Part shown: positions 16,746 through 25,016 of the stretch, piece after piece
How positions within the stretch are numbered: the first letter of the stretch is position 1
Layout: the number at the start of each line of letters is the position of its first letter
The notes under the pieces: generated by a model
The model's database searches: none
What the model was told of the DNA's origin: nothing
Seen by the model: the letters and a program-made list of their open reading frames with translations, nothing else
Program-made: the position numbers and the translations under genes
Assembly (NCBI GenBank): GCA_002433805.1
Contig: DJIW01000137.1
Span: forward strand, 1 to 36,032
Origin: Competibacteraceae bacterium UBA6584
GTDB lineage: Bacteria; Pseudomonadota; Gammaproteobacteria; Competibacterales; Competibacteraceae
Direction: 5' to 3'
DNA length: 36,032 nucleotides

Positions 16746-17378
16746 CTAAGGCAACCGTTCGGCGGGCATTCCCCAAGCTGTTTCGACCAAAGCGGTGGAG
16801 ACGGCGCCTGGGGGTTCGCGCCGGGTCAGTCGATAGCACACCGCGCCCGCAGTTTTTTCCTTGATAATAAACCAGTTATCCGGTAGTTGTGGGCGCTGTG
16901 GCGTTGTTTCGGCTTCAAGGTAAATCCAAGCGCTCGGAGCCAGCCAACCGCCTTGTTCGAGGCTCGCGCAGACCGGTTCGAGGAGATGCTGTCCGAACGG
17001 CGGATCGAGCAATACCAGCTCGAACGGAGTCGCGGGTTGGCGCAACCAGCGTAAAGCCTCCGCCCGTTCGACCCGGGCGTTTTGGGCCTGCAAGCGCGCC
17101 AGATTGTCGCGCAGCGCCTCGACCGCCGCCGGATGGCGTTCGACGAACACCGTTTCGGCCGCGCCGCGCGAGAGCGCCTCGATGCCGAGCGCGCCGCTGC
17201 CGGCGAACAAATCCAGGCAGCGCGCGCCGGGCAGCACCGGCGCGAGCCAATTGAACACGGTTTCCCGCACCCGATCGGGCGTCGGGCGCAGGTCCGGCAA
17301 GTTCGGGAAAGCCAGGCGGCGGCCCCGCCACTGGCCGGCGATGATGCGCAGTTGGTTGGCGCGGCCGCCTCGGCTCAT
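16746..17378 (-). CDS. rsmD: 16S rRNA (guanine966-N2)-methyltransferase RsmD
   Basis: SAM-dependent methyltransferase acting on G966 of 16S rRNA. The 210 residues show the family N-terminus (RIIAGQWRGRRL, then PTPDRVRETVFNWL), the SAM-binding motif DLFAGSGALGIEAL (56-69) and the catalytic LLDPPF (123-128). The ATG at 17378 overlaps the TGA of the upstream M16 gene as ATGA, so translation is likely coupled and the longer frame from 17480 is discounted. The rsmD-coaD order is conserved in proteobacteria. Confidence 0.96.
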   Translation of the reverse strand: MSRGGRANQLRIIAGQWRGRRLAFPNLPDLRPTPDRVRETVFNWLAPVLPGARCLDLFAGSGALGIEALSRGAAETVFVERHPAAVEALRDNLARLQAQNARVERAEALRWLRQPATPFELVLLDPPFGQHLLEPVCASLEQGGWLAPSAWIYLEAETTPQRPQLPDNWFIIKEKTAGAVCYRLTRREPPGAVSTALVETAWGMPAERLP

Positions 17379-18745
17379 GAACCGGCGGGCGGCTTGGCTG
17401 GGTCTGGAGAGGCCGGCGCGGCCGGCGCGCCGCCGACGATCACCGTGATCAGCTGGTCTGGTTGCACCCGCCGTTGCCAAGCGGCCTTGACCGCATCCAG
17501 GGTGATGCCGTTCATCGTGCCGATGTAGTTTTGCAAGTAATCCAGCGGCAGGCCGTAGAAGGCGATGGACCCCAACGCGCCGGCCAGCTTGCCGTTGCCG
17601 GCCAGATCGAGCGCGAAGCCGCCGGTGATGTTTTGGCGGGCTTCTTCCAGCGCCTTGGCGTCTGGACCCTGGTCAGTAAAGGTTCGCAACGTGGTTTGCG
17701 CCACTTGCAAGGCGGTCTCGACTTGATCGTTGCGCGTTTGCAAGTTCATCAGAAAAGGGCCGGCCTGTTGCATCGGTGAAAAGGCGCTATACGCTCCGTA
17801 GGCCAGACCGCGTTTCTCGCGGATTTCCTGCGAGAGCTGGGACACTAACCCGTTGCCGCCCAAGACGTGGTTGCCCAGAAACAGCGCGTAGTAATCGGGA
17901 TCGGCGCGCTTGACGCCGAGCTGGCCGATCAGGATGTGGCTTTGGCTGGAAGGATGGGCAATCCGAAGGGTCTGTCCGGGCGGCGCGGGCGGCGCGGGCG
18001 GCGGCGGGGCGGCCTCGCCCTTGGCCAGCCCGCCGACCAGATTTTCGGCGAGCCGCTCGGCGGCCGGCCGGTCCAGATCGCCGACGATGGCCACGACGGC
18101 GTTGGCGGCGGTGTAATAGCGGCGGTGAAAAGCTTCAATGGCGGCGCGGTCGATGGCGTTGAGGCTGGCTGGCGTCCCTTCGGGAGGCGAGCCGTAGGGG
18201 TGGTTGCCGTAGAGGGCTTTGTAAAACGCATCCTGAGCGATCGCGCCGGGCGACTGCGCGCGCTCGCGCAGCGCCGTCAGTATTTGCTGGCGGACCCGAT
18301 CCACGGCGTCCGGCGCGAAACTCGGCTCCTTCAGCAGCCGGGCGACGGTTTCGACGGCGGGTTGCAGGTAGCGCGGATCGACCAAAACGCGCAGCGCGAC
18401 CGACGCGGAATCCCGGCGCGAACTGAAACTCAGCCGCGCGCCGACCCGATCCAGCCGGTCGGCGATGGCGTCCGCCGACCAATCCCCCGCGCCTTCCTCC
18501 AGCAAGGCGCTGGTCAGCTTGGCCAAACCGGCTTGCTCGCCGTCGCGGATCGAACCGGCGTTAAATAGAATTTGCGCGTCCACCATCGGCAGCTCGCGCG
18601 CGGGGATGAAATACACCGGCACGCCGTTTCCCGCGCGCCAGTTTTGAATGGCGGGCACGGCGGCGGCCAAACTGGAAGCCAGCAGCGCGATGGCGGCTAA
18701 AATGCCGGTCAGCGGGTATTTTGGGTAAGGCATGGCAAGCGACAT
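17375..18745 (-). CDS. M16-family peptidase-like protein, non-catalytic partner
   Basis: Periplasmic zinc-peptidase homologue of 456 residues with a signal-like N-terminus (hydrophobic, about 13-29). The fold is recognisable: an early GSIRDGEQAGLAKLTSALLEEG segment, then HPYGSPPEGTP and SQEIREKRGLAYGAYS in the C-terminal half. Where active members carry HxxEH, this one reads AKLTSALLEE, so the zinc site is absent. It follows the catalytic M16 gene by 45 bases, as expected of heterodimeric M16 pairs in which the inactive subunit helps bind substrate. A proline-rich linker (APPPPAPPAPPG) joins its halves. An ATG at 18733, 12 bases inside, is an alternative start with GAGG upstream. The stop overlaps rsmD. 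Confidence 0.92.
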   Translation of the reverse strand: MSLAMPYPKYPLTGILAAIALLASSLAAAVPAIQNWRAGNGVPVYFIPARELPMVDAQILFNAGSIRDGEQAGLAKLTSALLEEGAGDWSADAIADRLDRVGARLSFSSRRDSASVALRVLVDPRYLQPAVETVARLLKEPSFAPDAVDRVRQQILTALRERAQSPGAIAQDAFYKALYGNHPYGSPPEGTPASLNAIDRAAIEAFHRRYYTAANAVVAIVGDLDRPAAERLAENLVGGLAKGEAAPPPPAPPAPPGQTLRIAHPSSQSHILIGQLGVKRADPDYYALFLGNHVLGGNGLVSQLSQEIREKRGLAYGAYSAFSPMQQAGPFLMNLQTRNDQVETALQVAQTTLRTFTDQGPDAKALEEARQNITGGFALDLAGNGKLAGALGSIAFYGLPLDYLQNYIGTMNGITLDAVKAAWQRRVQPDQLITVIVGGAPAAPASPDPAKPPAGS

Positions 18746-18790
18746 CCTCGGCCGTCCGCTGCGGACAGCGGCGGCGCATGGCGGAGAGGT

Positions 18791-20164
18791 TCAGCGGATC
18801 GCATGATCCATCGCGGCGGGCGGTTTCGGACGGCGGCCGTCCAGCGGCAGTGGCTCCAGCGTCGCCACGGTCAGGCGGTCGTCGATGAGGTAATTGCGGG
18901 CGACGTCGCGGATTTGCTCCGGGGTGACCGCTTGAATGCGTTGCACGTAATCGTCGAGCTTGTTCCAGCTCAAACCGACGGTTTCCAAGGTCCCCAGCCG
19001 CATCGCCTGATAAAACATCGAATCCTGCTGGTAGACCTCGGCGGCGACCACCTGCGCGACCACCCGCGCCAGCTCGTCGGCGCTGACCAAGTCCTCGCGC
19101 AACCGCGCCACCTCGGCGCGCAGGGCCTGCTCCAGTTCCGCGCTGGCGCGGCCGGGCGCGGGGTTGCCGGCCAAGACAAACAACTCATCCAGCCGGGCGA
19201 TGGGGCTGTAGCCGGCTCCGGCTCCGGCGGCGACCTGGCTGCCGCGGATCAGATTGCGGCTGAGCCGGGCGCTGGTTCCGCCGTCGAGAATGCCGCCCAG
19301 CACGTCCAGCGCATAGGGTTCCCATTCCTGGGCGGCGGTTTTGAAAGTCGGCGTCTTATAGCCCAGGGTGACGTAGGGGACTTCGGCCGGCGTCTTGACC
19401 ACGATCCGCCGCTCGCCTTGCTGCGGGATTTCCGCCGCCGTTTTGGGAGGCGCAAGTTCGCTCGGTTGCAGCGGGCCGAAATATTTTTCCGCCAGCTCGC
19501 GCACCTTGGCGGGATCGACATCGCCGACCACCACCAGCGTGGCGTTGTTGGGCGCATACCATTGCTGGTACCAGCGGCGCAGATCGTCCGGCTTGATGGC
19601 TTGGATATCGTGCATCCAGCCGATGATCGGCTGGCGGTAAGCGCTGGTGAGGTAGGCCGAGGCCAGAAATTGCTCTTGGGTCAGCGCTTCGGGTTGGTCT
19701 TCGGTGCGCAGCCGACGCTCCTCGGCCACGACTTGCGCTTCCTTAACGACATCCTCTGGCTTGAGCGACAGGTGGCGCATCCGGTCGGCTTCCAGGCGGA
19801 AGCTCAATTCCAGCCGCTCTTTTTCAAGCGTCTGAAAATAGGCGGTGTAGTCGCGGCTGGTAAACGCATTTTCATCGCCGCCGTTGGCCGCGATCAGGCG
19901 CGAAAATTCACCGCCCGGAACCTCGGGCGTTCCCTTGAACATCAGGTGTTCCAACAGGTGGGAGATGCCGGTCAGCCCGCTCGGTTCGTAGCTGGAACCG
20001 ACTTTGTACCAGATCTGCGAAACCACCACCGGCGCGCGGCGATCCTCGCGCACCAGCACTTTCAAACCGTTGGCCAGGTTGAATTCGTGGACGGGCGCGG
20101 CCGCGAAGGCGACGGGCGCGCCCAGGAGGAAAATCAGTAACAGCGCATGGAGGGAAGCCGTCAT
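18791..20164 (-). CDS. M16-family zinc metallopeptidase, catalytic subunit
   Basis: Secreted or periplasmic peptidase of 457 residues. A signal peptide is visible (MTASLHALLLIFLLGAPVAF then AAAP). The inverted zinc motif is intact: SHLLEH with His69, Glu72 and His73, and a downstream glutamate cluster at 142-149 (KEAQVVAEERR). The C-terminal M16 domain begins around residue 225. The start at 20164 gives a clean signal peptide; the frame upstream to 20248 does not. It is the first gene of the minus-strand run toward rsmD-coaD and is divergent from ftsY. Substrates are unknown; family members degrade peptides and misfolded fragments. Confidence 0.94.
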   Translation of the reverse strand: MTASLHALLLIFLLGAPVAFAAAPVHEFNLANGLKVLVREDRRAPVVVSQIWYKVGSSYEPSGLTGISHLLEHLMFKGTPEVPGGEFSRLIAANGGDENAFTSRDYTAYFQTLEKERLELSFRLEADRMRHLSLKPEDVVKEAQVVAEERRLRTEDQPEALTQEQFLASAYLTSAYRQPIIGWMHDIQAIKPDDLRRWYQQWYAPNNATLVVVGDVDPAKVRELAEKYFGPLQPSELAPPKTAAEIPQQGERRIVVKTPAEVPYVTLGYKTPTFKTAAQEWEPYALDVLGGILDGGTSARLSRNLIRGSQVAAGAGAGYSPIARLDELFVLAGNPAPGRASAELEQALRAEVARLREDLVSADELARVVAQVVAAEVYQQDSMFYQAMRLGTLETVGLSWNKLDDYVQRIQAVTPEQIRDVARNYLIDDRLTVATLEPLPLDGRRPKPPAAMDHAIR

Positions 20165-20259
20165 GTTCTCGATCGTCAGTGAAGGGTCTGCGTAAAAAAG
20201 ACTAAAATGGTACGATAAGTTCCATCGCTCGTTCAGTATATCGATCACCTTGACTTTTT

Positions 20260-21345
20260 ATGTCTGAATCCAAACCGAATTCTCACCTGCCGCCCGCGGC
20301 GTCCGAAGCGCCGGGACGCAAAAAATCCAGCCTGTTCGAAGTCTTGAACCGGCCGATTCACCTGCCGTTTCGCCGGGGGCGGACGGAGGCCCCGGCCGAA
20401 CCGATCATGCCGTTTTCCAATCTGCGCGAGCGGTTGCGGCGCACCCGTCAAGGTCTGGTAGGCGGTTTGGCCGGCCTGTTCGCCGGCCGCAAGCTGGACG
20501 ACGAAACCTTGGAGGAATTGGAAAGCCGCTTGCTGTTGGCTGATGTCGGGGTCGATGTCACCGATCAATTGATCAAGCGTTTGACCGAACGGGTCTCGCG
20601 CCGGCAGTTGAACGACATCCCGGCCTTGATTCAGGCGTTGCGCGATGAATTGTTGGCGATTCTTTCGCCTTGTCAACAGCCGTGGCGGCCCAGCGAGTCC
20701 CGGCCCTACGTGATCTTGACGGTCGGGGTCAACGGCGTCGGCAAGACCACCACCATCGGCAAGCTGGCCAAGAAGCTCCAAGGCGACGGGCTGTCGGTGC
20801 TGCTGGCGGCCGGAGACACCTTCCGCGCCGCCGCCGTCGAGCAGTTGCAGGTTTGGGGCGAGCGCAACCGGATCGCGGTGATCGCCCAGCAAAGCGGGGC
20901 GGATTCCGCCTCGGTGATTTACGACGCGATTCAAGCCGCCAAGGCCCGACAGGTAGACGTGGTGATCGCCGATACCGCCGGCCGCTTGCACACCCAGTCG
21001 AACCTGATGGAAGAACTCAAGAAGATCAAGCGGGTCACGGGCAAGGTCGACGCCGAAGCCCCGCACGAAGTGCTGTTGGTGGTGGACGCCAGCACCGGCC
21101 AGAACGCCTTGAACCAGGCGGTGCAATTCCACGAGGCGGTCGGAGTGACCGGCTTGGTCTTGACCAAGCTCGACGGGACCGCCAAGGGCGGCATCGTCTT
21201 CGCCATCGCCCGCCGGCTGGGGTTGCCGATCCGCTTTATCGGCGTCGGCGAGGGGATCGAGGATTTGCGCGAATTCGATGCGGACGAATTCGTGGCCGCC
21301 TTGTTGGATGAGGAAACCGACGGCGGCTCGGACCCGCTCGGGTGA
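20260..21345 (+). CDS. ftsY: Signal recognition particle receptor FtsY
   Basis: Membrane-associated SRP GTPase that docks ribosome-nascent chain-SRP complexes at the translocon. In 361 residues: a short polar N-terminal tail (1-50) in place of the long acidic A domain of E. coli, the N domain helical bundle (about 55-140), and the G domain with G1 GVNGVGKT (156-163), DTFRAAA, DTAGR (238-242) and TKLDGTAKGG (302-311). No clear Shine-Dalgarno precedes the ATG at 20260; an ATG at 20407 would still leave the whole NG core. In E. coli ftsY is followed by ftsE and ftsX and then rpoH; here rpoH follows directly. Confidence 0.97.
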   Translation: MSESKPNSHLPPAASEAPGRKKSSLFEVLNRPIHLPFRRGRTEAPAEPIMPFSNLRERLRRTRQGLVGGLAGLFAGRKLDDETLEELESRLLLADVGVDVTDQLIKRLTERVSRRQLNDIPALIQALRDELLAILSPCQQPWRPSESRPYVILTVGVNGVGKTTTIGKLAKKLQGDGLSVLLAAGDTFRAAAVEQLQVWGERNRIAVIAQQSGADSASVIYDAIQAAKARQVDVVIADTAGRLHTQSNLMEELKKIKRVTGKVDAEAPHEVLLVVDASTGQNALNQAVQFHEAVGVTGLVLTKLDGTAKGGIVFAIARRLGLPIRFIGVGEGIEDLREFDADEFVAALLDEETDGGSDPLG

Positions 21346-21359
21346 AACTTTTGGCGGAT

Positions 21360-21386
21360 TTGGCACTCTGAGTCCGGGAGTGCTAA
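21360..21386. promoter_or_regulatory. CIRCE operator (HrcA-binding site) upstream of rpoH
   Basis: TTGGCACTC (21360-21368), nine bases, GAGTGCTAA (21378-21386). The CIRCE consensus is TTAGCACTC-N9-GAGTGCTAA; 17 of 18 arm positions match and the spacing is exact. CIRCE is bound by the heat-shock repressor HrcA, most often in front of groESL or dnaK operons. The element overlaps both hexamers of the predicted rpoH promoter, so binding would block initiation. HrcA itself is not encoded in the window. Confidence 0.88.
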
Positions 21387-21389
21387 AAT
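21360..21389 (+). promoter_or_regulatory. Predicted sigma-70 promoter of rpoH inside the CIRCE element
   Basis: TTGGCA at 21360-21365 (5 of 6 to TTGACA) and TAAAAT at 21384-21389 (5 of 6 to TATAAT), with an 18-base spacer. The start would fall near 21396, giving a leader of about 30 bases. It lies between the ftsY stop (21345) and the rpoH ATG, so rpoH can be transcribed separately from ftsY. Confidence 0.7.
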
Positions 21390-21424
21390 GAATAGTGTAA
21401 AGTTTGCTGGTTAGGGAGAAATGC

Positions 21425-22306
21425 ATGACGATGACGATGACTACCGCGCTGGTGCCCCACTTGCAGCATTTGCCGGCTCCAGTCGACAGTCTGGACAGTT
21501 ACATCCAGGCGGTCAGTCAGGTGCCGGTCCTGAGCGTCGAGGAAGAGCGGGAATTCGCTCAACGGCTGCGGCTGCGCAATGACTTGGCGGCCGCGCAACG
21601 GTTGATCGTGGCGCACTTGCGCTTCGTGGTGCACGTCGCGCGCGGTTACATCGGTTACGGCTTGCCGTTGGGCGATTTGGTGCAGGAAGGGAACGTCGGC
21701 CTGATGAAGGCGGTCAAACGCTTCGATCCCGCGCACGGGGTGCGCTTGGTGTCGTTCGCGGTCCACTGGATCAGGGCGGAGATTCACGAGTTCATCCTGC
21801 GCAACTGGCGGATCGTCAAGGTCGCCACCACCAAGTCGCAGCGCAAGCTGTTCTTCAAGCTGCGCGGCGCCAAGAAGCGCTTGGGCTGGCTGAACGGCGA
21901 GGAAGTCGATACGGTCGCCCGCGAACTGGGCGTGAGCCCCGAGGCGGTGTTGGAGATGGAATCGCGGTTGAGCGGCTATGATGTCTCGTTCGATCCGGTT
22001 CCGGAAGCCGAGGGCGACGACGACTATGAAAGCTACACGCCGTCGGCCTACTTGCGCGACGAACAGGCCGATCCGGCCGAGTCGCTGGAACAGGACGACT
22101 GGGACGATCAGACCACCGCCCGGTTGAGCGAGGCGCTGGAGCGTTTGGACCCGCGCAGCCGCGCCATCGTGCAGCGCCGCTGGCTGGACGACGACAAGCC
22201 GACCTTGCACGAACTGGCCGCCGAATACAAAGTGTCCGCCGAACGGATCCGGCAGTTGGAAAATAACGCCATGAAGAAATTGCGGGCTAGTCTGCCCGCC
22301 GCCTGA
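21425..22306 (+). CDS. rpoH: RNA polymerase sigma-32 factor RpoH
   Basis: Heat-shock sigma factor that directs core polymerase to chaperone and protease promoters. The 293 residues show sigma region 2 (about 55-125, including FVVHVARGYIGYGLPLGDLVQEGNVGLMKA in pieces), the diagnostic RpoH box QRKLFFKLR (139-147), region 3 and region 4 with the helix-turn-helix TLHELAAEYKVSAERIRQLE (260-279). The ATG at 21425 was chosen because AGGGAG ends six bases before it; further ATGs lie two and four codons on. A CIRCE operator covers its promoter and a terminator follows 16 bases after the stop. A matching sigma-32 promoter is seen before hsp20. Confidence 0.97.
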   Translation: MTMTMTTALVPHLQHLPAPVDSLDSYIQAVSQVPVLSVEEEREFAQRLRLRNDLAAAQRLIVAHLRFVVHVARGYIGYGLPLGDLVQEGNVGLMKAVKRFDPAHGVRLVSFAVHWIRAEIHEFILRNWRIVKVATTKSQRKLFFKLRGAKKRLGWLNGEEVDTVARELGVSPEAVLEMESRLSGYDVSFDPVPEAEGDDDYESYTPSAYLRDEQADPAESLEQDDWDDQTTARLSEALERLDPRSRAIVQRRWLDDDKPTLHELAAEYKVSAERIRQLENNAMKKLRASLPAA

Positions 22307-22323
22307 GCACGAGCGTTTGACAC

Positions 22324-22347
22324 CCCGCCCTCGCGGCGGGTTTTTTT
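22324..22347 (+). terminator. Rho-independent terminator after rpoH
   Basis: CCCGCC (22324-22329), loop CTCGC, GGCGGG (22335-22340), then seven T. It closes the ftsY-rpoH unit and means the threonine aldolase gene needs its own promoter in the 80 bases that follow, where I see no convincing one. Confidence 0.9.
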
Positions 22348-22430
22348 ATGGGCGCGCGGACCGACGCGCTTGCGCCGCCTTGCGCGGTCGCGTTATTTTC
22401 AACAGCTTTCCCGCCGCCGTGAGTCCCGCT

Positions 22431-23468
22431 ATGCACCCGCCGACCCGCCAATTCGCCAGCGACAATTACTCCGGGATCTGCCCCGAGGCTCTGGAGTATC
22501 TGCTGGCGGCCAATCAGGGCGACGCCCCCGCTTACGGCAACGACAGCTGGACCCAGCGCGCCGCCGACCGCTTCCGCGAGCTGTTCGAAGCCGACTGCGA
22601 GGTGTTTTTCGTCTTCAACGGCACGGCGGCCAATTCGCTGTCGCTGGCCGCGTTGTGCCAGTCCTATCACAGCGTGATCTGCCACGAAACCGCCCACATC
22701 GAGACCGACGAATGCGGCGGGCCGGAATTCGCCTCCAACGGCTCCAAGCTGCTGCTGGCGAAGGGCGAGCGCGGCAAGCTCGATCCGGCGGAGGTGGAGC
22801 GGTTGATCGTCCGGCGCTCCGACATTCACTATCCCAAGCCGAAGGTGCTCAGCATCACCCAGGCGACCGAACTGGGCACGGTCTACACCTTGGACGAATT
22901 GCACCCCCTGCGCGAATCGGCCGATCGCCACCAACTGAAAATGCACATGGACGGCGCGCGCTTCGCCAACGCGCTGGTCACCCTGGACCGCACGCCCGCC
23001 CAGACGACCTGGCAGGCCGGCGTCGATGTGCTGTGCCTGGGCGGCACCAAGAACGGCATGGCGGTCGGCGAGGCGATCCTGTTCTTCGACCGGGAGCTGG
23101 CCACCGATTTTGCCTATCGCTGCAAACAGGCCGGACAGCTGGCTTCCAAGATGCGCTTCATCGCCGCGCCTTGGCTGGGCTTGCTTGAAACCGGCGCGTG
23201 GCTGCGCAACGCCCGCCAGGCCAACGCGATGGCCGCTTACCTCGAACAGCGGCTGAGCGCGCTTAAAGGCCCGCGCCTGATGTTCCCGCGTCAAGCCAAT
23301 TCGGTGTTTCTGGAATTGCCGGAACGGGCGATTGCGGCGCTGCGGGGCAAGGGCTGGCAGTTCTACACCTTCATCGGCGTCGGCGGGGTTCGGCTGATGT
23401 GTTCCTGGAACACCCCCCGCGAGGCGGTCGATCAATTCATCGACGATCTGGAACCTGCCTTGGACTGA
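22431..23468 (+). CDS. Low-specificity L-threonine aldolase, PLP-dependent
   Basis: PLP enzyme cleaving L-threonine or L-allo-threonine to glycine and acetaldehyde. The 345 residues match the beta-eliminating lyase/threonine aldolase family: SDNYSGICPEAL near the start, FVFNGTAANSLSL (60-72), HIETDECGG, MHMDGARFANAL (171-182), and the PLP lysine Lys207 in CLGGTKNGMAVGE. The start at 22431 follows family N-termini (FASDNYSG); the Shine-Dalgarno is weak and a GTG four codons upstream is possible. The stop overlaps the murB start by one base (TGATG), so the two are coupled. With the glycine-cleavage genes 8 kb away it could feed one-carbon metabolism, but that link is inference. Confidence 0.93.
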   Translation: MHPPTRQFASDNYSGICPEALEYLLAANQGDAPAYGNDSWTQRAADRFRELFEADCEVFFVFNGTAANSLSLAALCQSYHSVICHETAHIETDECGGPEFASNGSKLLLAKGERGKLDPAEVERLIVRRSDIHYPKPKVLSITQATELGTVYTLDELHPLRESADRHQLKMHMDGARFANALVTLDRTPAQTTWQAGVDVLCLGGTKNGMAVGEAILFFDRELATDFAYRCKQAGQLASKMRFIAAPWLGLLETGAWLRNARQANAMAAYLEQRLSALKGPRLMFPRQANSVFLELPERAIAALRGKGWQFYTFIGVGGVRLMCSWNTPREAVDQFIDDLEPALD

Positions 23469-24505
23469 TGGAGGCGACCGTGTCGTCCGCCGTGCTCCAG
23501 CGCGATGTCCCCCTGCACCGACTCAACACCTTCGGTCTTCCGGCCCGCGCCGCGTGGTTCGCCGCCATCGACAGTCAAGATCGACTCGCGGCGCTGATCG
23601 CCACGCCGGAATGGCGCTATTTGCAGCGCTTCGTGCTGGGCGGCGGCAGCAACGTGATTCTGACCGGCGATTTTGACGGGCTGGTGTTGCACGCGCGAAT
23701 TCCGGGCCGGGCGCTGGTGGCCGAGGAGCCCGATGCTTGGCTGGTGCGAGCCGGAGCGGGCGAATCCTGGCACGCCTTCGTCGGTTGGACGCTGGAGCAA
23801 GGGTGGCCGGGATTGGAGAATCTGGCCTTGATCCCCGGCACGGTCGGCGCGGCCCCGATTCAGAATATCGGCGCTTACGGCCTGGAGCTGGCGGAACGGT
23901 TTCACAGTCTGGACGCGGTGGATTTGGAGACGGGCGAGCGGGTGACCTTCGATCGCGCCGCCTGCCGGTTCGGGTATCGGGACAGCGTGTTCAAGCACGA
24001 GGCGGCCCAGCGCTTTTTGATCGTCAGCGTCACGCTTCGCTTGCCCAAAGACTGGCGGCCGGTCGCGGTCTATGCCGAGCTGGCGCGGGAGCTGGAAACC
24101 GCCAAGATCGCCAAGCCGACGGCGCGGCAGATCGCCGGCGCGGTCATCGCGGTGCGCTCGCGTAAGCTGCCGGACCCGGCCCAGATCGGCAACGCCGGCA
24201 GTTTCTTCAAAAATCCGGTGGTGGACGCCGCCGCGTTTGCCCGGTTGATCGCCCGCTATCCCGAAGCCCCGCATTACCCGCAGCCGGACGGCGCGGTCAA
24301 GCTGGCGGCGGGCTGGTTGATCGAGCGTTGCGGTTGGAAGGGACGATGGTTCGGCGCGGTCGGCGTTTATGAAAAGCAGGCGCTGGTGCTGGTCAATCGC
24401 GGCGGGGCGCGCGGGCAGGATGTGCTGCGGCTGGCGCGGGCGATTCAGGATTCGGTATCCGACAGCTTCGGCGTCGAATTAGAGCTCGAACCGACGGTGG
24501 TCTGA
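23468..24505 (+). CDS. murB: UDP-N-acetylenolpyruvoylglucosamine reductase MurB (type I)
   Basis: NADPH- and FAD-dependent reductase making UDP-N-acetylmuramate, a cytoplasmic step of peptidoglycan synthesis. In 345 residues: FAD-binding segments LGGGSNVIL (57-65) and LIPGTVGAAPIQNIGAYG (121-138), GYRDSVFK (169-176) typical of type I enzymes, the catalytic serine Ser245 in GNAGSFFKNP, and a C-terminal LEPTV with Glu341 at the position of the catalytic glutamate. It overlaps the threonine aldolase stop by one base. In many bacteria murB sits among other mur genes or beside birA, so this partner is unusual. Confidence 0.97.
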   Translation: MEATVSSAVLQRDVPLHRLNTFGLPARAAWFAAIDSQDRLAALIATPEWRYLQRFVLGGGSNVILTGDFDGLVLHARIPGRALVAEEPDAWLVRAGAGESWHAFVGWTLEQGWPGLENLALIPGTVGAAPIQNIGAYGLELAERFHSLDAVDLETGERVTFDRAACRFGYRDSVFKHEAAQRFLIVSVTLRLPKDWRPVAVYAELARELETAKIAKPTARQIAGAVIAVRSRKLPDPAQIGNAGSFFKNPVVDAAAFARLIARYPEAPHYPQPDGAVKLAAGWLIERCGWKGRWFGAVGVYEKQALVLVNRGGARGQDVLRLARAIQDSVSDSFGVELELEPTVV

Positions 24506-24617
24506 GCCGCCGGCAAAAAAACCGCTTAGCGATTTTCCGGATTATGAGGGTGCGGCAATTTGTCGCATCACGCTCGCGTCGCGCTTCGAGCGCGCCGGAA
24601 CAATCGACGGGTTAGCC

Positions 24618-25016
24618 CTACAGAGTGAAGGGGTTCAACAGGCCGATGCCGCAACTCTCGAAATCGCGGGTATTGCGCGTCACTAGCGTCAGTTGATGAA
24701 CCTGCGCGGTGGCGGCGATCAGCATATCCGCCTGATCGCGAACGATGCCATGAATCGAAAATTGTCCCCTCAGAATGCCGGCGCGGCGCGCGATCAGTTC
24801 GGTTGTGGGAAAAATATGGCATTGTTCGGCGATGCGGGCCTCAAAACCTTCCAGCAAGCGATGGTTGGCTTTGCGCATCAACCCATAAATCGCTTCCTCC
24901 ACGGTGACGGCGGAAATGCCGACCAGGGACTGTTCCGCCGCCCACAGCAAAACACCCTGGTTGGGCCTCGGGCGTAATAATTCGCTGACGATATTAGTGT
25001 CAATCAGATAATTCAT
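24618..25016 (-). CDS. PIN-domain toxin (VapC/FitB-like ribonuclease)
   Basis: Predicted toxin endoribonuclease of 132 residues. The acidic PIN site is visible: Asp6 in MNYLIDTNIVSELL, Glu41 in TVEEAIYGL, Asp97 in QADMLIAATA, and Asn115/Asp118 in VTRNTRDF. The ATG at 25016 was preferred to 25031 because the protein then begins as in relatives. It overlaps the antitoxin's 3' end by 17 bases, normal for such pairs. Target RNA is unknown (many VapC toxins cut initiator tRNA or rRNA). Confidence 0.93.
   Translation of the reverse strand: MNYLIDTNIVSELLRPRPNQGVLLWAAEQSLVGISAVTVEEAIYGLMRKANHRLLEGFEARIAEQCHIFPTTELIARRAGILRGQFSIHGIVRDQADMLIAATAQVHQLTLVTRNTRDFESCGIGLLNPFTL

Noticed and set aside
18803..20140. 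445-residue plus-strand frame opposite the catalytic M16 gene
   Set aside because: Antisense shadow; the opposite strand carries a signal peptide and an intact zinc motif.
24508..24617. Terminator after murB
   Set aside because: Only weak 4-5 bp stems are present (CGCT-T-AGCG and TGCG...CGCA), without a convincing T-run.
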